A stretch of DNA of 64,000 nucleotides from Methanobrevibacter sp. (GTDB taxonomy: Archaea; Methanobacteriota; Methanobacteria; Methanobacteriales; Methanobacteriaceae): the NCBI GenBank assembly GCA_017652345.1, contig JAGCBE010000339.1, positions 62,001 through 126,000 of the forward strand, written 5' to 3'. The notes under the pieces were generated by a model. That model saw nothing but the letters and a program-made list of their open reading frames with translations. It was not told the origin of the DNA and searched no databases. A program made the translations under genes and the position numbers. Shown piece by piece: positions 1 to 7,153 of this stretch; the first letter of the stretch is position 1; the number at the start of each line of letters is the position of its first letter.

Positions 1-588
1 GCGTCTGGCATCATGAAGCATCTGGACGGAGCTGATTGCGATAAGCTCCATATCAAGGTGTATGAGGCACGCAAGCTTGAAGGAAAACGGTTTAAATTCC
101 AGCATGAAATGTTGGCCTGGATGACTCACGCTGGCTTTGATGTTGTTCCGTATAAGGTGCATAACCTTGACGAGCTTACTGGCGAGAAAGCGATACAAAT
201 TATGAAGGAACGCTGGGCACAGGAGCGTGACTATAACATCGATGGATTGGTCTGGAAAACTAATCTGATTGATTATGAAGATCTCGAATCCAATTACAGA
301 CCCAAATATGCCATTGCTTTGAAACCGAAGTACACGCTTGCGGAAACAACGATTGAAGGAATCGAATGGTCGGTGAAGAATGGTACATTGACCCCAGTTG
401 CGCTTGTTACTCCGGTTGATATTAACGGTTCTACCATCAGACGTTCTTCCCTCTGTAATATCGCAATGCTAGAAGAACTCGGAATCGAAATCGGACATCG
501 CATCATTATCACGAAAGCTGGTGAGATTATTCCTACCATCCTCTCTGACCTGACTACTGGAAAGTGCAGGAGTGGTTACGAATTTTAA
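1..588 (+). CDS. ligA: NAD+-dependent DNA ligase, N-terminal subunit (partial, 5' end outside window)
   Basis: The frame is already open at base 1, so the gene begins upstream; the first ATG in view (13) is internal. The visible part carries the end of the nucleotidyltransferase domain (DGLVWKTN, motif IV, and RPKYAIALKPK, motif V) and then an OB fold with AGEIIPTI. The adenylated lysine motif lies off the window. The protein stops right after the OB fold, before the zinc finger, helix-hairpin-helix and BRCT parts, which are encoded separately at 776-1612. This two-gene layout resembles phage T5 LigA/LigB. It seals nicks in replication and recombination using NAD+. The family call is firm; that the two halves associate is inferred. 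Confidence 0.85.
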   Translation, partial: ASGIMKHLDGADCDKLHIKVYEARKLEGKRFKFQHEMLAWMTHAGFDVVPYKVHNLDELTGEKAIQIMKERWAQERDYNIDGLVWKTNLIDYEDLESNYRPKYAIALKPKYTLAETTIEGIEWSVKNGTLTPVALVTPVDINGSTIRRSSLCNIAMLEELGIEIGHRIIITKAGEIIPTILSDLTTGKCRSGYEF

Positions 589-662
589 TTACAAATCAAA
601 CCATTGACGGTATTGATATGATTTTCTATCTTATCACGCCGTTAAAACAAAAGGATTTTAAA

Positions 663-779
663 ATGACAAAGATTATCATGATTCCAGTTACGTTTGGTAT
701 TACGGCATTTGCTTTCTGTTGTTTAGCCGGTCCGTTCCTGGTCATGGGTAAGTCATTCATCAAAGGATTTATTGGATGA
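663..779 (+). CDS. Small single-pass membrane protein between the ligase halves
   Basis: A 38-residue ORF with AAAGGA a few bases upstream of ATG 663. Almost the whole chain is one hydrophobic segment (MIPVTFGITAFAFCCLAGPF) followed by a short basic tail, so a single membrane helix is likely. Its TGA overlaps the ATG of the downstream ligase gene (ATGA at 776-779), indicating translational coupling. A longer reading from ATG 564 would overlap the upstream ligase half and has no ribosome site, so the start at 663 is preferred. Function unknown. Confidence 0.5.
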   Translation: MTKIIMIPVTFGITAFAFCCLAGPFLVMGKSFIKGFIG

Positions 780-1612
780 GTACAATAAAAGAATTATCGG
801 AACAACATAACTGGAATCTCCCTACTGTATGTCCAGTGTGTGGTTCTTCACTTAACCTTTCTCCGAATCACATGCATCTGACCTGTACCAACGAATTTTG
901 TCCCAGCAGAACGTCTGGTACGATTGCGAAGTGGTGTTCCGTTCATGGAATTAAGGAACTGGGTTTAACCACGATTAAGAAGATACAGGAGCGTGGATTT
1001 TGTTCTAGCATCAGCGCGATGTATGTCCAGGTTGATAATCCAAGTTCGGAATGCCATCGTGTGATGAGTACAGTGCTTGGTAAGAACTGGTTGAACATTG
1101 TGAATGAGATTAACACGCATCGTGAGATGACCCTTGCCAAGTTTATTGCTGGTTATAATATTCCAGGCATTGGCGAGAAGCAGGTACAGAAGGTAATCGA
1201 TTTCTATTCCGTAAAGGATTTTAACGGTTTGTTCTGGTCTGATAGCTCGCAACGATTCGTGTGTGATGGCATTGGAACTGTATTAAGCCAGTTATTGAGT
1301 GTAGGTCTAGAAATGAATAAAGCTGATATGCTGGAAACTATTAAGCATATAAGTTTTGTTAAGCAGGATTCAGTTAAGGGTATTTTGAATGGAATGAGTT
1401 TCTGTTTCACTGGAGCTATGGAATATAAGCGTAAAGACTTACAGGACATGGTATTGGCAAATGGTGGTACGAACCTCGATTCCGTTACGAAGAATCTCAC
1501 CTACCTAGTCATCGCGGATCCTAACTCCACTTCCGGAAAAGCAAAGAAAGCGCGAGAACTGGGGATTAACTTAATCTCACCGCAACAGTTTATGGAAATG
1601 ATCCATGACTAA
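776..1612 (+). CDS. ligB: NAD+-dependent DNA ligase, C-terminal subunit (Zn finger, HhH, BRCT)
   Basis: 278 residues. A four-cysteine zinc finger is visible near residues 19-43 (CPVCGSSL ... CTNEFCPSR), followed by helix-hairpin-helix repeats (for example YNIPGIGEKQVQKV) and a C-terminal BRCT domain (GILNGMSFCFTGAM ... LANGGTNLDSVTKNLTYLV). These are the C-terminal domains of bacterial LigA, here on their own chain. The start overlaps the preceding small gene by four bases, and the end overlaps the next ORF by eight. The chain has no catalytic domain and should need the product of 1-588. Confidence 0.85.
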   Translation: MSTIKELSEQHNWNLPTVCPVCGSSLNLSPNHMHLTCTNEFCPSRTSGTIAKWCSVHGIKELGLTTIKKIQERGFCSSISAMYVQVDNPSSECHRVMSTVLGKNWLNIVNEINTHREMTLAKFIAGYNIPGIGEKQVQKVIDFYSVKDFNGLFWSDSSQRFVCDGIGTVLSQLLSVGLEMNKADMLETIKHISFVKQDSVKGILNGMSFCFTGAMEYKRKDLQDMVLANGGTNLDSVTKNLTYLVIADPNSTSGKAKKARELGINLISPQQFMEMIHD

Positions 1613-1919
1613 AGGTGTGATGCTGGAATACCATACGTTCGATGAGAATGGTGTGGAAACGATTAAGAAGGAAATGGTGTATCGGATATATCTCATTTCC
1701 CTTCCAACCTCAAAAGGGATGGAAGACGTGGTAGTTCTGGGCGTGGATCCGAAATTGGATAAAGCTGGAAAAACTACATATTCTACCAAATTCATTAAAG
1801 CTGATGACAGAAATTACGTTGAGTTTCTGAATAATTCATACAGCTTGAGTAATATCAGTCAATTGACTATATTGTGTAATGATGTTAAGACAGAGCTTGA
1901 CATTATCAATATTGTCTGA
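1605..1919 (+). CDS. Hypothetical protein downstream of split ligase
   Basis: 104 residues, not recognised. Its ATG lies inside the last codons of the ligase C-terminal gene, so it is probably translated from the same message. It looks soluble, mixed alpha/beta, with no signal peptide. No terminator hairpin is obvious after it, and the next promoter begins 25 bases downstream. Confidence 0.6.
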   Translation: MTKGVMLEYHTFDENGVETIKKEMVYRIYLISLPTSKGMEDVVVLGVDPKLDKAGKTTYSTKFIKADDRNYVEFLNNSYSLSNISQLTILCNDVKTELDIINIV

Positions 1920-1943
1920 ATTTCTTTTTCTTCAACCACATCA

Positions 1944-1972
1944 TTTACAATTATATCAAATTTAACTATATT
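1944..1972 (+). promoter_or_regulatory. Early sigma70-like promoter
   Basis: TTTACA (1944-1949), exactly 17 nt, TATATT (1967-1972). It drives the small genes at 2000 and 2089. The same hexamers and spacing recur at least eight more times in the window. Confidence 0.75.
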
Positions 1973-1999
1973 TGATATATCAACAACGGAGATTGAAAC

Positions 2000-2089
2000 A
2001 TGGGTATTAGTCAAGAAGAATACGAAGAATTTACCAAGCGACTGGAAGAAGAACTGTTCGATGCTCTCGACGGAACGGAGGAAAACTAA
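2000..2089 (+). CDS. Small acidic protein (29 aa)
   Basis: An ORF of 29 codons following an early promoter and a GGAGATTGAA ribosome site. The peptide is rich in Glu and predicted helical (QEEYEEFTKRLEEELFDAL). Its TAA overlaps the ATG of the lipoprotein gene (TAATG), and its 3' end contains the GGAGG ribosome site for that gene, which supports real coupled translation. Function unknown. Confidence 0.5.
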   Translation: MGISQEEYEEFTKRLEEELFDALDGTEEN

Positions 2090-2373
2090 TGAAGAAGGCT
2101 ATGTTTGTCGAAATTTGTTTGATTCTCTGCAGTCTTGCATTGATTTTCCAAGGTTGTAGTAGTCAAAATGATGCAATCGAAGCCATAACGAAAGACAAAC
2201 CACATACCATTATCGTTCCGGGTGTGGTTGAATGTAAGGGTCACGTGACACTGGAGTATTTCGGAACTGTCAAGAGAACGAAACTTCCGATGCTGGTGTG
2301 TGATGATGGTCGTGTATTCCATAATATCACTAACTACCAAGACGTGATTGAACTGAATCTTCTACGACAATAA
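2089..2373 (+). CDS. Putative small lipoprotein
   Basis: 94 residues beginning MKKAMFVEICLILCSLALIF followed by QGCSSQ, a typical type II signal peptide with a lipobox cysteine near residue 23. The mature part is about 70 residues and basic to neutral. A strong GGAGG site precedes the ATG, which overlaps the stop of the upstream 29-codon gene. Phage lipoproteins of this size often act in superinfection exclusion or as Rz1-type spanins; there is no enriched-proline spanin signature here, so exclusion is only a guess. Confidence 0.65.
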   Translation: MKKAMFVEICLILCSLALIFQGCSSQNDAIEAITKDKPHTIIVPGVVECKGHVTLEYFGTVKRTKLPMLVCDDGRVFHNITNYQDVIELNLLRQ

Positions 2374-2381
2374 GAATTTTT

Positions 2382-2467
2382 CCATAACCTCCTGATGATG
2401 AATGAGATGACTGGTTGAAATATACCAGTCATTTCTTATTTACAAATATTCTAGTTTTTTCTATATT
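2382..2467 (+). promoter_or_regulatory. Terminator-promoter cassette, copy 1
   Basis: A conserved ATAACCTCCTGATGATGA block, then a hairpin (ATGACTGG 2407-2414 / CCAGTCAT 2425-2432, loop containing TGAAATA), then six to eight bases later TTTACA (2439-2444), 17 nt, TATATT (2462-2467). It ends one early transcript and starts the next. Copies 2 and 3 lie at 3950-4029 and 4589-4674. Confidence 0.7.
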
Positions 2468-2491
2468 ATGAATATAATAACGGGGTTAAAT

Positions 2492-2743
2492 ATGAATCGA
2501 ATCAAAAAAATCTGTGAAAAAGTTTTTGACAAATTCAAATATGAATATAGATGTGATACAGACTATTGCGATAACTGTACGATCGGTGCATATGTTGAAT
2601 ACACCAAAGACGGCAAAAAATACAGAATTCATTTTGATATCGACCGTCAAACTCGTGCCGTTACTGTGGGCAATTACAAAACTCTGAACGAAGCAAACTT
2701 GACTGAAGAAGTTATTGCATGTCGTCATATGGTAACAGAATAG
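2492..2743 (+). CDS. Hypothetical early protein
   Basis: 83 residues. An in-frame ATG at 2468 directly abuts the -10 box and would precede the transcript start, so ATG 2492, with GGGGTTAAAT upstream like the leaders of neighbouring early genes, is chosen. It contains a Cys-rich stretch (CDTDYCDNCTIGAYVEYT) which could bind metal, followed by a beta-rich region. No family recognised. Confidence 0.55.
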   Translation: MNRIKKICEKVFDKFKYEYRCDTDYCDNCTIGAYVEYTKDGKKYRIHFDIDRQTRAVTVGNYKTLNEANLTEEVIACRHMVTE

Positions 2744-2762
2744 AAATATTCTATCATTTTTT

Positions 2763-2791
2763 ATTACAAAAACTATAGAATTTTCTATATT
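2763..2791 (+). promoter_or_regulatory. Early sigma70-like promoter
   Basis: ATTACA (2763-2768), 17 nt, TATATT (2786-2791), upstream of the acidic protein gene at 2836. Confidence 0.65.
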
Positions 2792-2835
2792 ATGAATATC
2801 AACGATGTTGTTGATAAAAACAAGACAGGTTAATT

Positions 2836-3216
2836 ATGAAGAATTTTAAGAACGTTGAAAACTTTGACATGAACAAGTTCGGTTTCAAGACTGCAGAAAC
2901 GAAGAAGTTTACCGTCGTCAGTTATGAAGAAGATGCTGATGGTATCAACTATTCTGAAGACGAAGCAGAAATTGATGGTTACGAAGACAATTCTGTCGGT
3001 TCTGGCGACGCAAAGTCGTTCGATTCGAAAGAAGATGCCGAAAAGTTCATCGAAGCAGATGCAAACCAGTACAAGAAAGACTATGAAGACGATTCCGAAC
3101 TTGGTTGCGAAGTTGAACTGCTTGCATTGCCGAATGATACGTATGTTGCTGTCGGCACAACGTCGTTCTGCAAGTTCTGGAAAATTGTTGAAGTCTTCGA
3201 CATCAAGCACGAATAG
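2836..3216 (+). CDS. Hypothetical acidic early protein
   Basis: 126 residues, strongly acidic, with a central run of Asp/Glu around residues 30-85 and a hydrophobic C-terminal third (VELLALPNDTYVAVGTTSFC). The start follows ACAGGTTAATT, the leader type shared by genes 4054 and 4348. Not recognised. Small acidic early phage proteins often bind host enzymes, sometimes as DNA mimics, but nothing here proves that. Confidence 0.6.
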   Translation: MKNFKNVENFDMNKFGFKTAETKKFTVVSYEEDADGINYSEDEAEIDGYEDNSVGSGDAKSFDSKEDAEKFIEADANQYKKDYEDDSELGCEVELLALPNDTYVAVGTTSFCKFWKIVEVFDIKHE

Positions 3217-3245
3217 TCTGAATATTTCTTTCTTTGAATAAACCA

Positions 3246-3274
3246 TTTACAAAAGCTCAAAAATAAGCTATATT
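3246..3274 (+). promoter_or_regulatory. Early sigma70-like promoter
   Basis: TTTACA (3246-3251), 17 nt, TATATT (3269-3274), with the ribosome site CAGGAGATTAAACA before ATG 3305. Confidence 0.75.
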
Positions 3275-3304
3275 ATAAATGTAAATCAAACAGGAGATTA
3301 AACA

Positions 3305-3943
3305 ATGGCAACAATTATCTTTTCTAACATGGGCGACGTTGATACTGCAGTTCTTAAGAACTTGTGGAATGCAATGCCGGAAGCAAAGGTCGTGGAAATT
3401 ACAAAATTCACGCTTGATGCAAGACAGAAAGTTGATGAAGCCATTGCCCAGGAAACTGATCTCTTGGTTATGTGTGGACATGGAACTCCGGAAGGTCTGA
3501 TTAACCCGAACTTTGTAGATCGTGACCGTTACTTGATTGATCGTCGTAACAAGAATCTTATCAAAGCAGACCGAATCGTTGGTATTTGGTGTCATGCAAA
3601 GCAATTTGCTGAACGTTATGGTCTTCGTGGTTTCTTCTCGAGCATGTTCATCAGCAACTTGTCGGAAGCTTATTACAATCATATCTACAACACTGACAGT
3701 GAAACGATTACCTACAATGAACATATGTTCTGCTTGTTTGTGAATTTCCTGCTCAGAACAAGAATGCCACAGGAACGTTGGATTAACATCCTCAATCAGT
3801 GTGTTGACTTTAATGATCCGGTTATCAAATTCAATTACAATGGTCTTGCTTACTTCAAGGAAGCACCGACACCGGCTTACCAAAATGATTACTGGTATGA
3901 CAGAATCATGGGTTTTGAATCCAAAAGATGGAATTTGTTTTAG
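3305..3943 (+). CDS. Putative caspase/gingipain-like (clan CD) protein
   Basis: 212 residues. A hydrophobic strand leading into MCGHGTPEGL (His near residue 59) and a second strand leading into GIWCHAKQFAERYG (Cys near residue 98) are arranged like the His-Gly and Cys catalytic elements of clan CD cysteine peptidases (caspase, gingipain, CHAT). The region after the Cys (GFFSSMFISNLSEA) is also reminiscent. The usual family is longer, so this would be a minimal domain. It is an early gene with its own promoter. The fold assignment comes from motif reading only; the alternative is an unrelated phage-specific family. Confidence 0.4.
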   Translation: MATIIFSNMGDVDTAVLKNLWNAMPEAKVVEITKFTLDARQKVDEAIAQETDLLVMCGHGTPEGLINPNFVDRDRYLIDRRNKNLIKADRIVGIWCHAKQFAERYGLRGFFSSMFISNLSEAYYNHIYNTDSETITYNEHMFCLFVNFLLRTRMPQERWINILNQCVDFNDPVIKFNYNGLAYFKEAPTPAYQNDYWYDRIMGFESKRWNLF

Positions 3944-3949
3944 TTTGAA

Positions 3950-4029
3950 ATAACCTCCTGATGATAAGATGACTGGGTGAAATATCCCGGTCATTCTTTA
4001 TTTACAAATATTCAGAATTTAACTATATT
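3950..4029 (+). promoter_or_regulatory. Terminator-promoter cassette, copy 2
   Basis: ATAACCTCCTGATGATAAG, hairpin ATGACTGGG (3969-3977) / CCCGGTCAT (3986-3994) with loop TGAAATAT and one G-U pair, then TTTACA (4001-4006), 17 nt, TATATT (4024-4029). Confidence 0.7.
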
Positions 4030-4053
4030 TAAAGCATAACAAAGAGGTTAATT

Positions 4054-4263
4054 ATGGCAGGATTTATTGATTGTGGTTACAACCCGCTTGACGCATACAA
4101 GGAAGGTGTTGAGGACAGTTTGATGGATTTTGTCGAGACTTGTGAATCTGATTGCAAGAAACACATGGAATTGGCGGAAGATGTAATTGTCGATTGTTAT
4201 AAACAGGGACTTGATACCGACATTTGTATGACAAGAATTTGTAGAAAACTTCATATCTGTTAA
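4054..4263 (+). CDS. Hypothetical small early protein
   Basis: 69 residues, helical in character, with several cysteines (residues 6, 30, 34 and others) but no clear zinc motif. AGAGGTTAATT precedes the ATG. It stands alone between an early promoter cassette and the next promoter. Function unknown. Confidence 0.55.
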   Translation: MAGFIDCGYNPLDAYKEGVEDSLMDFVETCESDCKKHMELAEDVIVDCYKQGLDTDICMTRICRKLHIC

Positions 4264-4294
4264 TAATCTGAATAAAATTTTAATTATTTCAAGG

Positions 4295-4323
4295 TTTTAA
4301 ATTTCTTTGAAATTTACTATATT
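4295..4323 (+). promoter_or_regulatory. Probable early promoter, weak -35
   Basis: TATATT at 4318-4323 with TTTTAA 17 nt upstream (4295-4300). The leader downstream (ACAAAGAGGTTAATT) is identical to that of gene 4054. Confidence 0.5.
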
Positions 4324-4347
4324 ATAAGCATAACAAAGAGGTTAATT

Positions 4348-4584
4348 ATGGCACAGGATTTGATTGAATTGAACAAGAAAAGACTTGAAGAATGGAATAA
4401 AACCCAAATGACAGTCAAGGAATTGCATGATAAGTTGGAAGAACTTATGAAGCAAGGTCACGGTGATGCATTCGTCAGCCTGGACGATAATTGCGGCGGA
4501 ACGATTGGTCTTCTTAAGACTGCAAAGTTCCAAGTTCTTGACAGCGAGAAACATGGTCTTGGTAAATGGGTTGATATATCGTAA
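4348..4584 (+). CDS. Hypothetical small early protein
   Basis: 78 residues, N-terminal half a charged helix (LNKKRLEEWNKTQMTVKELHDKLEELMKQG), C-terminal half beta-rich. The leader is AAAGAGGTTAATT. No family recognised. A terminator-promoter cassette follows immediately. Confidence 0.55.
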   Translation: MAQDLIELNKKRLEEWNKTQMTVKELHDKLEELMKQGHGDAFVSLDDNCGGTIGLLKTAKFQVLDSEKHGLGKWVDIS

Positions 4585-4588
4585 TTTT

Positions 4589-4674
4589 CCATAACCTCCT
4601 GATGATGATAGGGATGTCCGAGTGAAATACCTCGGACATTTCTTATTTACAAATCTTCAGAATTTAACTATATT
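4589..4674 (+). promoter_or_regulatory. Terminator-promoter cassette, copy 3
   Basis: ATAACCTCCTGATGATGATA, hairpin ATGTCCGAG (4614-4622) / CTCGGACAT (4631-4639) with the same TGAAATA loop but a different stem, then TTTACA (4646-4651), 17 nt, TATATT (4669-4674). The stem changes are compensated on both sides relative to copies 1 and 2. Confidence 0.7.
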
Positions 4675-4712
4675 TAAAACATAAGAATAAATAACCCGGA
4701 GGAAAACAAAAC

Positions 4713-4877
4713 ATGACAATTATCTTTGGTATTATCGCTATCATTTCCATTCTGTTTGGCATTTGTCAACTTATGGGTGGATATGCGATTGCTTCTGGTA
4801 TTGGCGCAATAGCATTTGGTGGTGTTGTGGCATTACAAGAAGGCTTTGAGATAATCCATGTGCTGCCTATCGGGTAA
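4713..4877 (+). CDS. Small hydrophobic membrane protein (54 aa)
   Basis: A 54-codon ORF with the ribosome site CCCGGAGGAAAAC. Nearly all residues are hydrophobic or small, giving two likely membrane helices (about 2-22 and 24-45) and a short C-terminal tail. It precedes the patatin-like gene by 50 bases. A holin-like or membrane-perturbing role is possible from size and topology but unproven. Confidence 0.5.
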   Translation: MTIIFGIIAIISILFGICQLMGGYAIASGIGAIAFGGVVALQEGFEIIHVLPIG

Positions 4878-4890
4878 GTCGGAAAATAAG

Positions 4891-4924
4891 TGTCCTATAA
4901 ATATTAAAAGATATTTAAAGGACA
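4891..4924 (+). promoter_or_regulatory. Late promoter inside an inverted repeat
   Basis: TATAAATA at 4896-4903 lies in one arm of a dyad: TGTCCT plus TAAATAT pairs with ATATTTA plus AGGACA, with a single A-A mismatch and loop TAAAAG. ATG 4928 follows four bases after the dyad. Confidence 0.55.
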
Positions 4925-4927
4925 TTT

Positions 4928-5797
4928 ATGGGAAAGAAACAATTATGTATAAGCGTTGAAGGTGGTGGTGCATTAGGAATTGGTCCATTAGCATTTATGT
5001 GTAGAATGGAACAAGACTTAGGAAAGAAAATAACTGATCTAACTACAGCATTTACCGGAACATCTACTGGTGCAATCATTGCGGCATGTCTGGCTGAGGG
5101 TATGAGTGCACATGAGGTGTTTGATTTATATAGGAACAATTTAAAGAAGATTTTTACCAAGTATTCATGGTATAAGAGGTTACAACCAAAATGTCCTACA
5201 TATGATAATACGAACCTTAAAAAGCTATTACAAGCCAACCTTAAAGGAAAGTGTAGTGATTGGAAAAAACCTATCTACATCACCTCCACATTCATGAATG
5301 GTGATTCCGTTGAGAAGGTTTGGGACTTAGGTGATAAGGACACAGAAAAATGGTTTGCGGTTTTATCCAGTACCGCTGCTCCAACATACTTTGATGTATT
5401 GGAACGGAATGGTGAATCATATATGGATGGAGGATGCTGGGCAAATTGTCCGGCCGACATAGTAATTGCAGGTCAGTTTAAGCAGGGAAATAAGAATCTT
5501 AAGCTCCTTAACTTTAACACTGGCATGGACACGCCAAATACGGAAAAGGGAAATAAGACATTGCTTGGCTGGGCAGAATATATGTTTAGTGATTGGATTG
5601 CACGTTCTTCCAAATCTCCAATCTATGAGGCAAAGGCAATCCTTGGTGCAGAAAATGTATTTGATGCATCACCAAAGCACGGAAACAAGATCAAGATGGA
5701 TAGAGTCGATGATGAAACCATCAATAAGATCATTGACATTTGGCAAAGCTACTACGAATCTGTTAAAGCCGACATAAAGGCATTCATGAACAGATAA
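4928..5797 (+). CDS. Patatin-like phospholipase
   Basis: 289 residues with the complete patatin signature: a Gly-rich oxyanion loop (EGGGALGIGPLAF, residues 10-22), the nucleophile elbow GTSTG (Ser near residue 46), and DGG (YMDGGCWANCP, Asp near residue 171). Patatins hydrolyse acyl chains from phospholipids with a Ser-Asp dyad. There is no signal peptide, so it acts from the cytoplasm unless released. A TATAAATA box upstream suggests late expression, and the SprT-like gene follows after 12 bases. Lysis support, membrane remodelling or removal of a lipid barrier are possible roles. Confidence 0.8.
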   Translation: MGKKQLCISVEGGGALGIGPLAFMCRMEQDLGKKITDLTTAFTGTSTGAIIAACLAEGMSAHEVFDLYRNNLKKIFTKYSWYKRLQPKCPTYDNTNLKKLLQANLKGKCSDWKKPIYITSTFMNGDSVEKVWDLGDKDTEKWFAVLSSTAAPTYFDVLERNGESYMDGGCWANCPADIVIAGQFKQGNKNLKLLNFNTGMDTPNTEKGNKTLLGWAEYMFSDWIARSSKSPIYEAKAILGAENVFDASPKHGNKIKMDRVDDETINKIIDIWQSYYESVKADIKAFMNR

Positions 5798-5809
5798 GGA
5801 GGTTCCGGC

Positions 5810-6562
5810 ATGTATAATCAGGAATATTGCCAATATGTCTATGACTATTTTAATAAGGACTTTTTTCAAGCTGAGTTACACACTACACTCGGAAAATGTA
5901 CAATCTTTACCAATAAGAAAGATGACGCGAAAAAGGTGTTTGGTGATTACTTAAGCAAGGATGGAAATGACCCTTACGGACTTTCCATTACGCTTCTGGG
6001 ACATAACTACATCTGGATTAACCCGTTACTCCTGAACAACAAGAAGATTCTGGTCAATACAATCCTGCATGAGATGATTCACATCTATGTTAATTCTGTC
6101 GGAAACAATGGTACTAGGCGTTATAGAGAAGGACATGGTAAGCTCTGGACCCAAACAGCAAAGCTCGCGCAACAGCTCTATGGGCATGAACTCGGAAATA
6201 TTCAGCGCTACTCCACAAAGGAGGAACAGCAGAAATTCAATCATTACCATGACATGAAATCAACCAAGTCCCTGACCAACGCGTATCTGGTTAAGCTTAT
6301 TTCCGGAGATTTAGTCCCACTAAAAAACCTCACGTCTGATCAACTGACAGAGCTACAGGGCATGAACATAATCGGAATATATCAAGTCAAGCCAAAGATC
6401 CAGCAAGTTCCAGGCAAGCGTGTTACGCGATTCATCAGTTGGGAAACGCTCCTGGACTGTATAGAGAATGGAATAGATTATGAGACGGAAGAAGTTTGCG
6501 GGCATTTACGCATTAAAATAGGTGAAGACACCGACATCGTTTGGTTAAAGCATAGAAGATAG
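5810..6562 (+). CDS. SprT-like zinc metalloprotease
   Basis: 250 residues. HEMIHIYV (HExxH, residues 88-92) followed by the downstream ligand in EGHGKLW is the SprT/Spartan signature. In other organisms such domains cleave DNA-protein crosslinks. AAGGAGGTTCC gives a strong ribosome site and the gene is 12 bases behind the patatin gene, so the two are probably one late message. The C-terminal 90 residues (GKRVTRFISWETLLDCIENG) are not the usual zinc ribbon. Substrate unknown. Confidence 0.75.
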   Translation: MYNQEYCQYVYDYFNKDFFQAELHTTLGKCTIFTNKKDDAKKVFGDYLSKDGNDPYGLSITLLGHNYIWINPLLLNNKKILVNTILHEMIHIYVNSVGNNGTRRYREGHGKLWTQTAKLAQQLYGHELGNIQRYSTKEEQQKFNHYHDMKSTKSLTNAYLVKLISGDLVPLKNLTSDQLTELQGMNIIGIYQVKPKIQQVPGKRVTRFISWETLLDCIENGIDYETEEVCGHLRIKIGEDTDIVWLKHRR

Positions 6563-6606
6563 AATCTTCATTGGTTAACAGAAACAAAGAATATACAGAA
6601 TCTAGG

Positions 6607-6635
6607 GTTACAAAAACTCTAGATTTTTCTATATT
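6607..6635 (+). promoter_or_regulatory. Early promoter upstream of a late promoter
   Basis: GTTACA (6607-6612), 17 nt, TATATT (6630-6635). It sits 36 bases before a late TATAAATA box, so gene 6683 may have both early and late transcription. Confidence 0.55.
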
Positions 6636-6670
6636 ATGAACAAGAGGTGAATAACAGTTTTTCCAGTCCA

Positions 6671-6678
6671 TATAAATA
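6671..6678 (+). promoter_or_regulatory. T4-type late promoter, 4 nt from start codon
   Basis: TATAAATA followed by ATAT and then ATG 6683. Confidence 0.75.
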
Positions 6679-6682
6679 ATAT

Positions 6683-7120
6683 ATGAATTGGAAAGACTAC
6701 ATATCAGAAGCAGAGGAGATTCTTGATCAGAACCAGCTTGATGAGAAAATGGTACGGAAGTATCACGTTGAGCATGGATTAAAGAAAGTCAAGATTGTTT
6801 CCGATAAACCTGGGTACAGGATTGAATACGATGACAACCATCAACCGCATGAGGTGAAGATTACTAAGGCAGAAGAAATGCATAGACGCCAAGGTGCAAA
6901 AGTCGGAAAGCTCAAGCATAACAAATCGCGTGAACAAGCATTGCGTAAAAAGTCTTTCCTTAAGCGCGAACGCATTAACCTGGACTATAACAAGGATATT
7001 CCGGAACTTAATGCAAGGCGAGAGGATGGAGAAACGCTTAAGTCTGATGAGAAAGGTGCATTAAAACAGAAACTCCAGAATCTAAAGGACAAGCTGATGA
7101 AGGATATAGTGAAGGTATAA
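6683..7120 (+). CDS. Basic putative internal head protein with capsid-targeting-like N-terminus
   Basis: 145 residues, rich in Lys/Arg after the first 25. It begins MNWKDYISE then AEE; the first nine or ten residues match the pattern of the T4 capsid-targeting sequence (MKTYQEFIAE) and end in IxE, the prohead-protease cleavage type. T4 internal proteins are likewise small, basic and late. The start codon lies 4 nt after TATAAATA. Packaging in the head is inferred; the rest of the protein has no recognised domain. Confidence 0.55.
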   Translation: MNWKDYISEAEEILDQNQLDEKMVRKYHVEHGLKKVKIVSDKPGYRIEYDDNHQPHEVKITKAEEMHRRQGAKVGKLKHNKSREQALRKKSFLKRERINLDYNKDIPELNARREDGETLKSDEKGALKQKLQNLKDKLMKDIVKV

Positions 7121-7122
7121 GG

Positions 7123-7153
7123 AAAAAGACTGGTTAAAACAACCAGTCTTTCT
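7123..7153. terminator. Bidirectional terminator
   Basis: AAAGACTGG / CCAGTCTTT stem between convergent genes, with an A-run on the left and TTTC on the right. Confidence 0.7.

Noticed and set aside
564..662. A longer start for the small membrane-protein gene
   Set aside because: It overlaps the ligase coding end without a ribosome site; ATG 663 has AAAGGA upstream.
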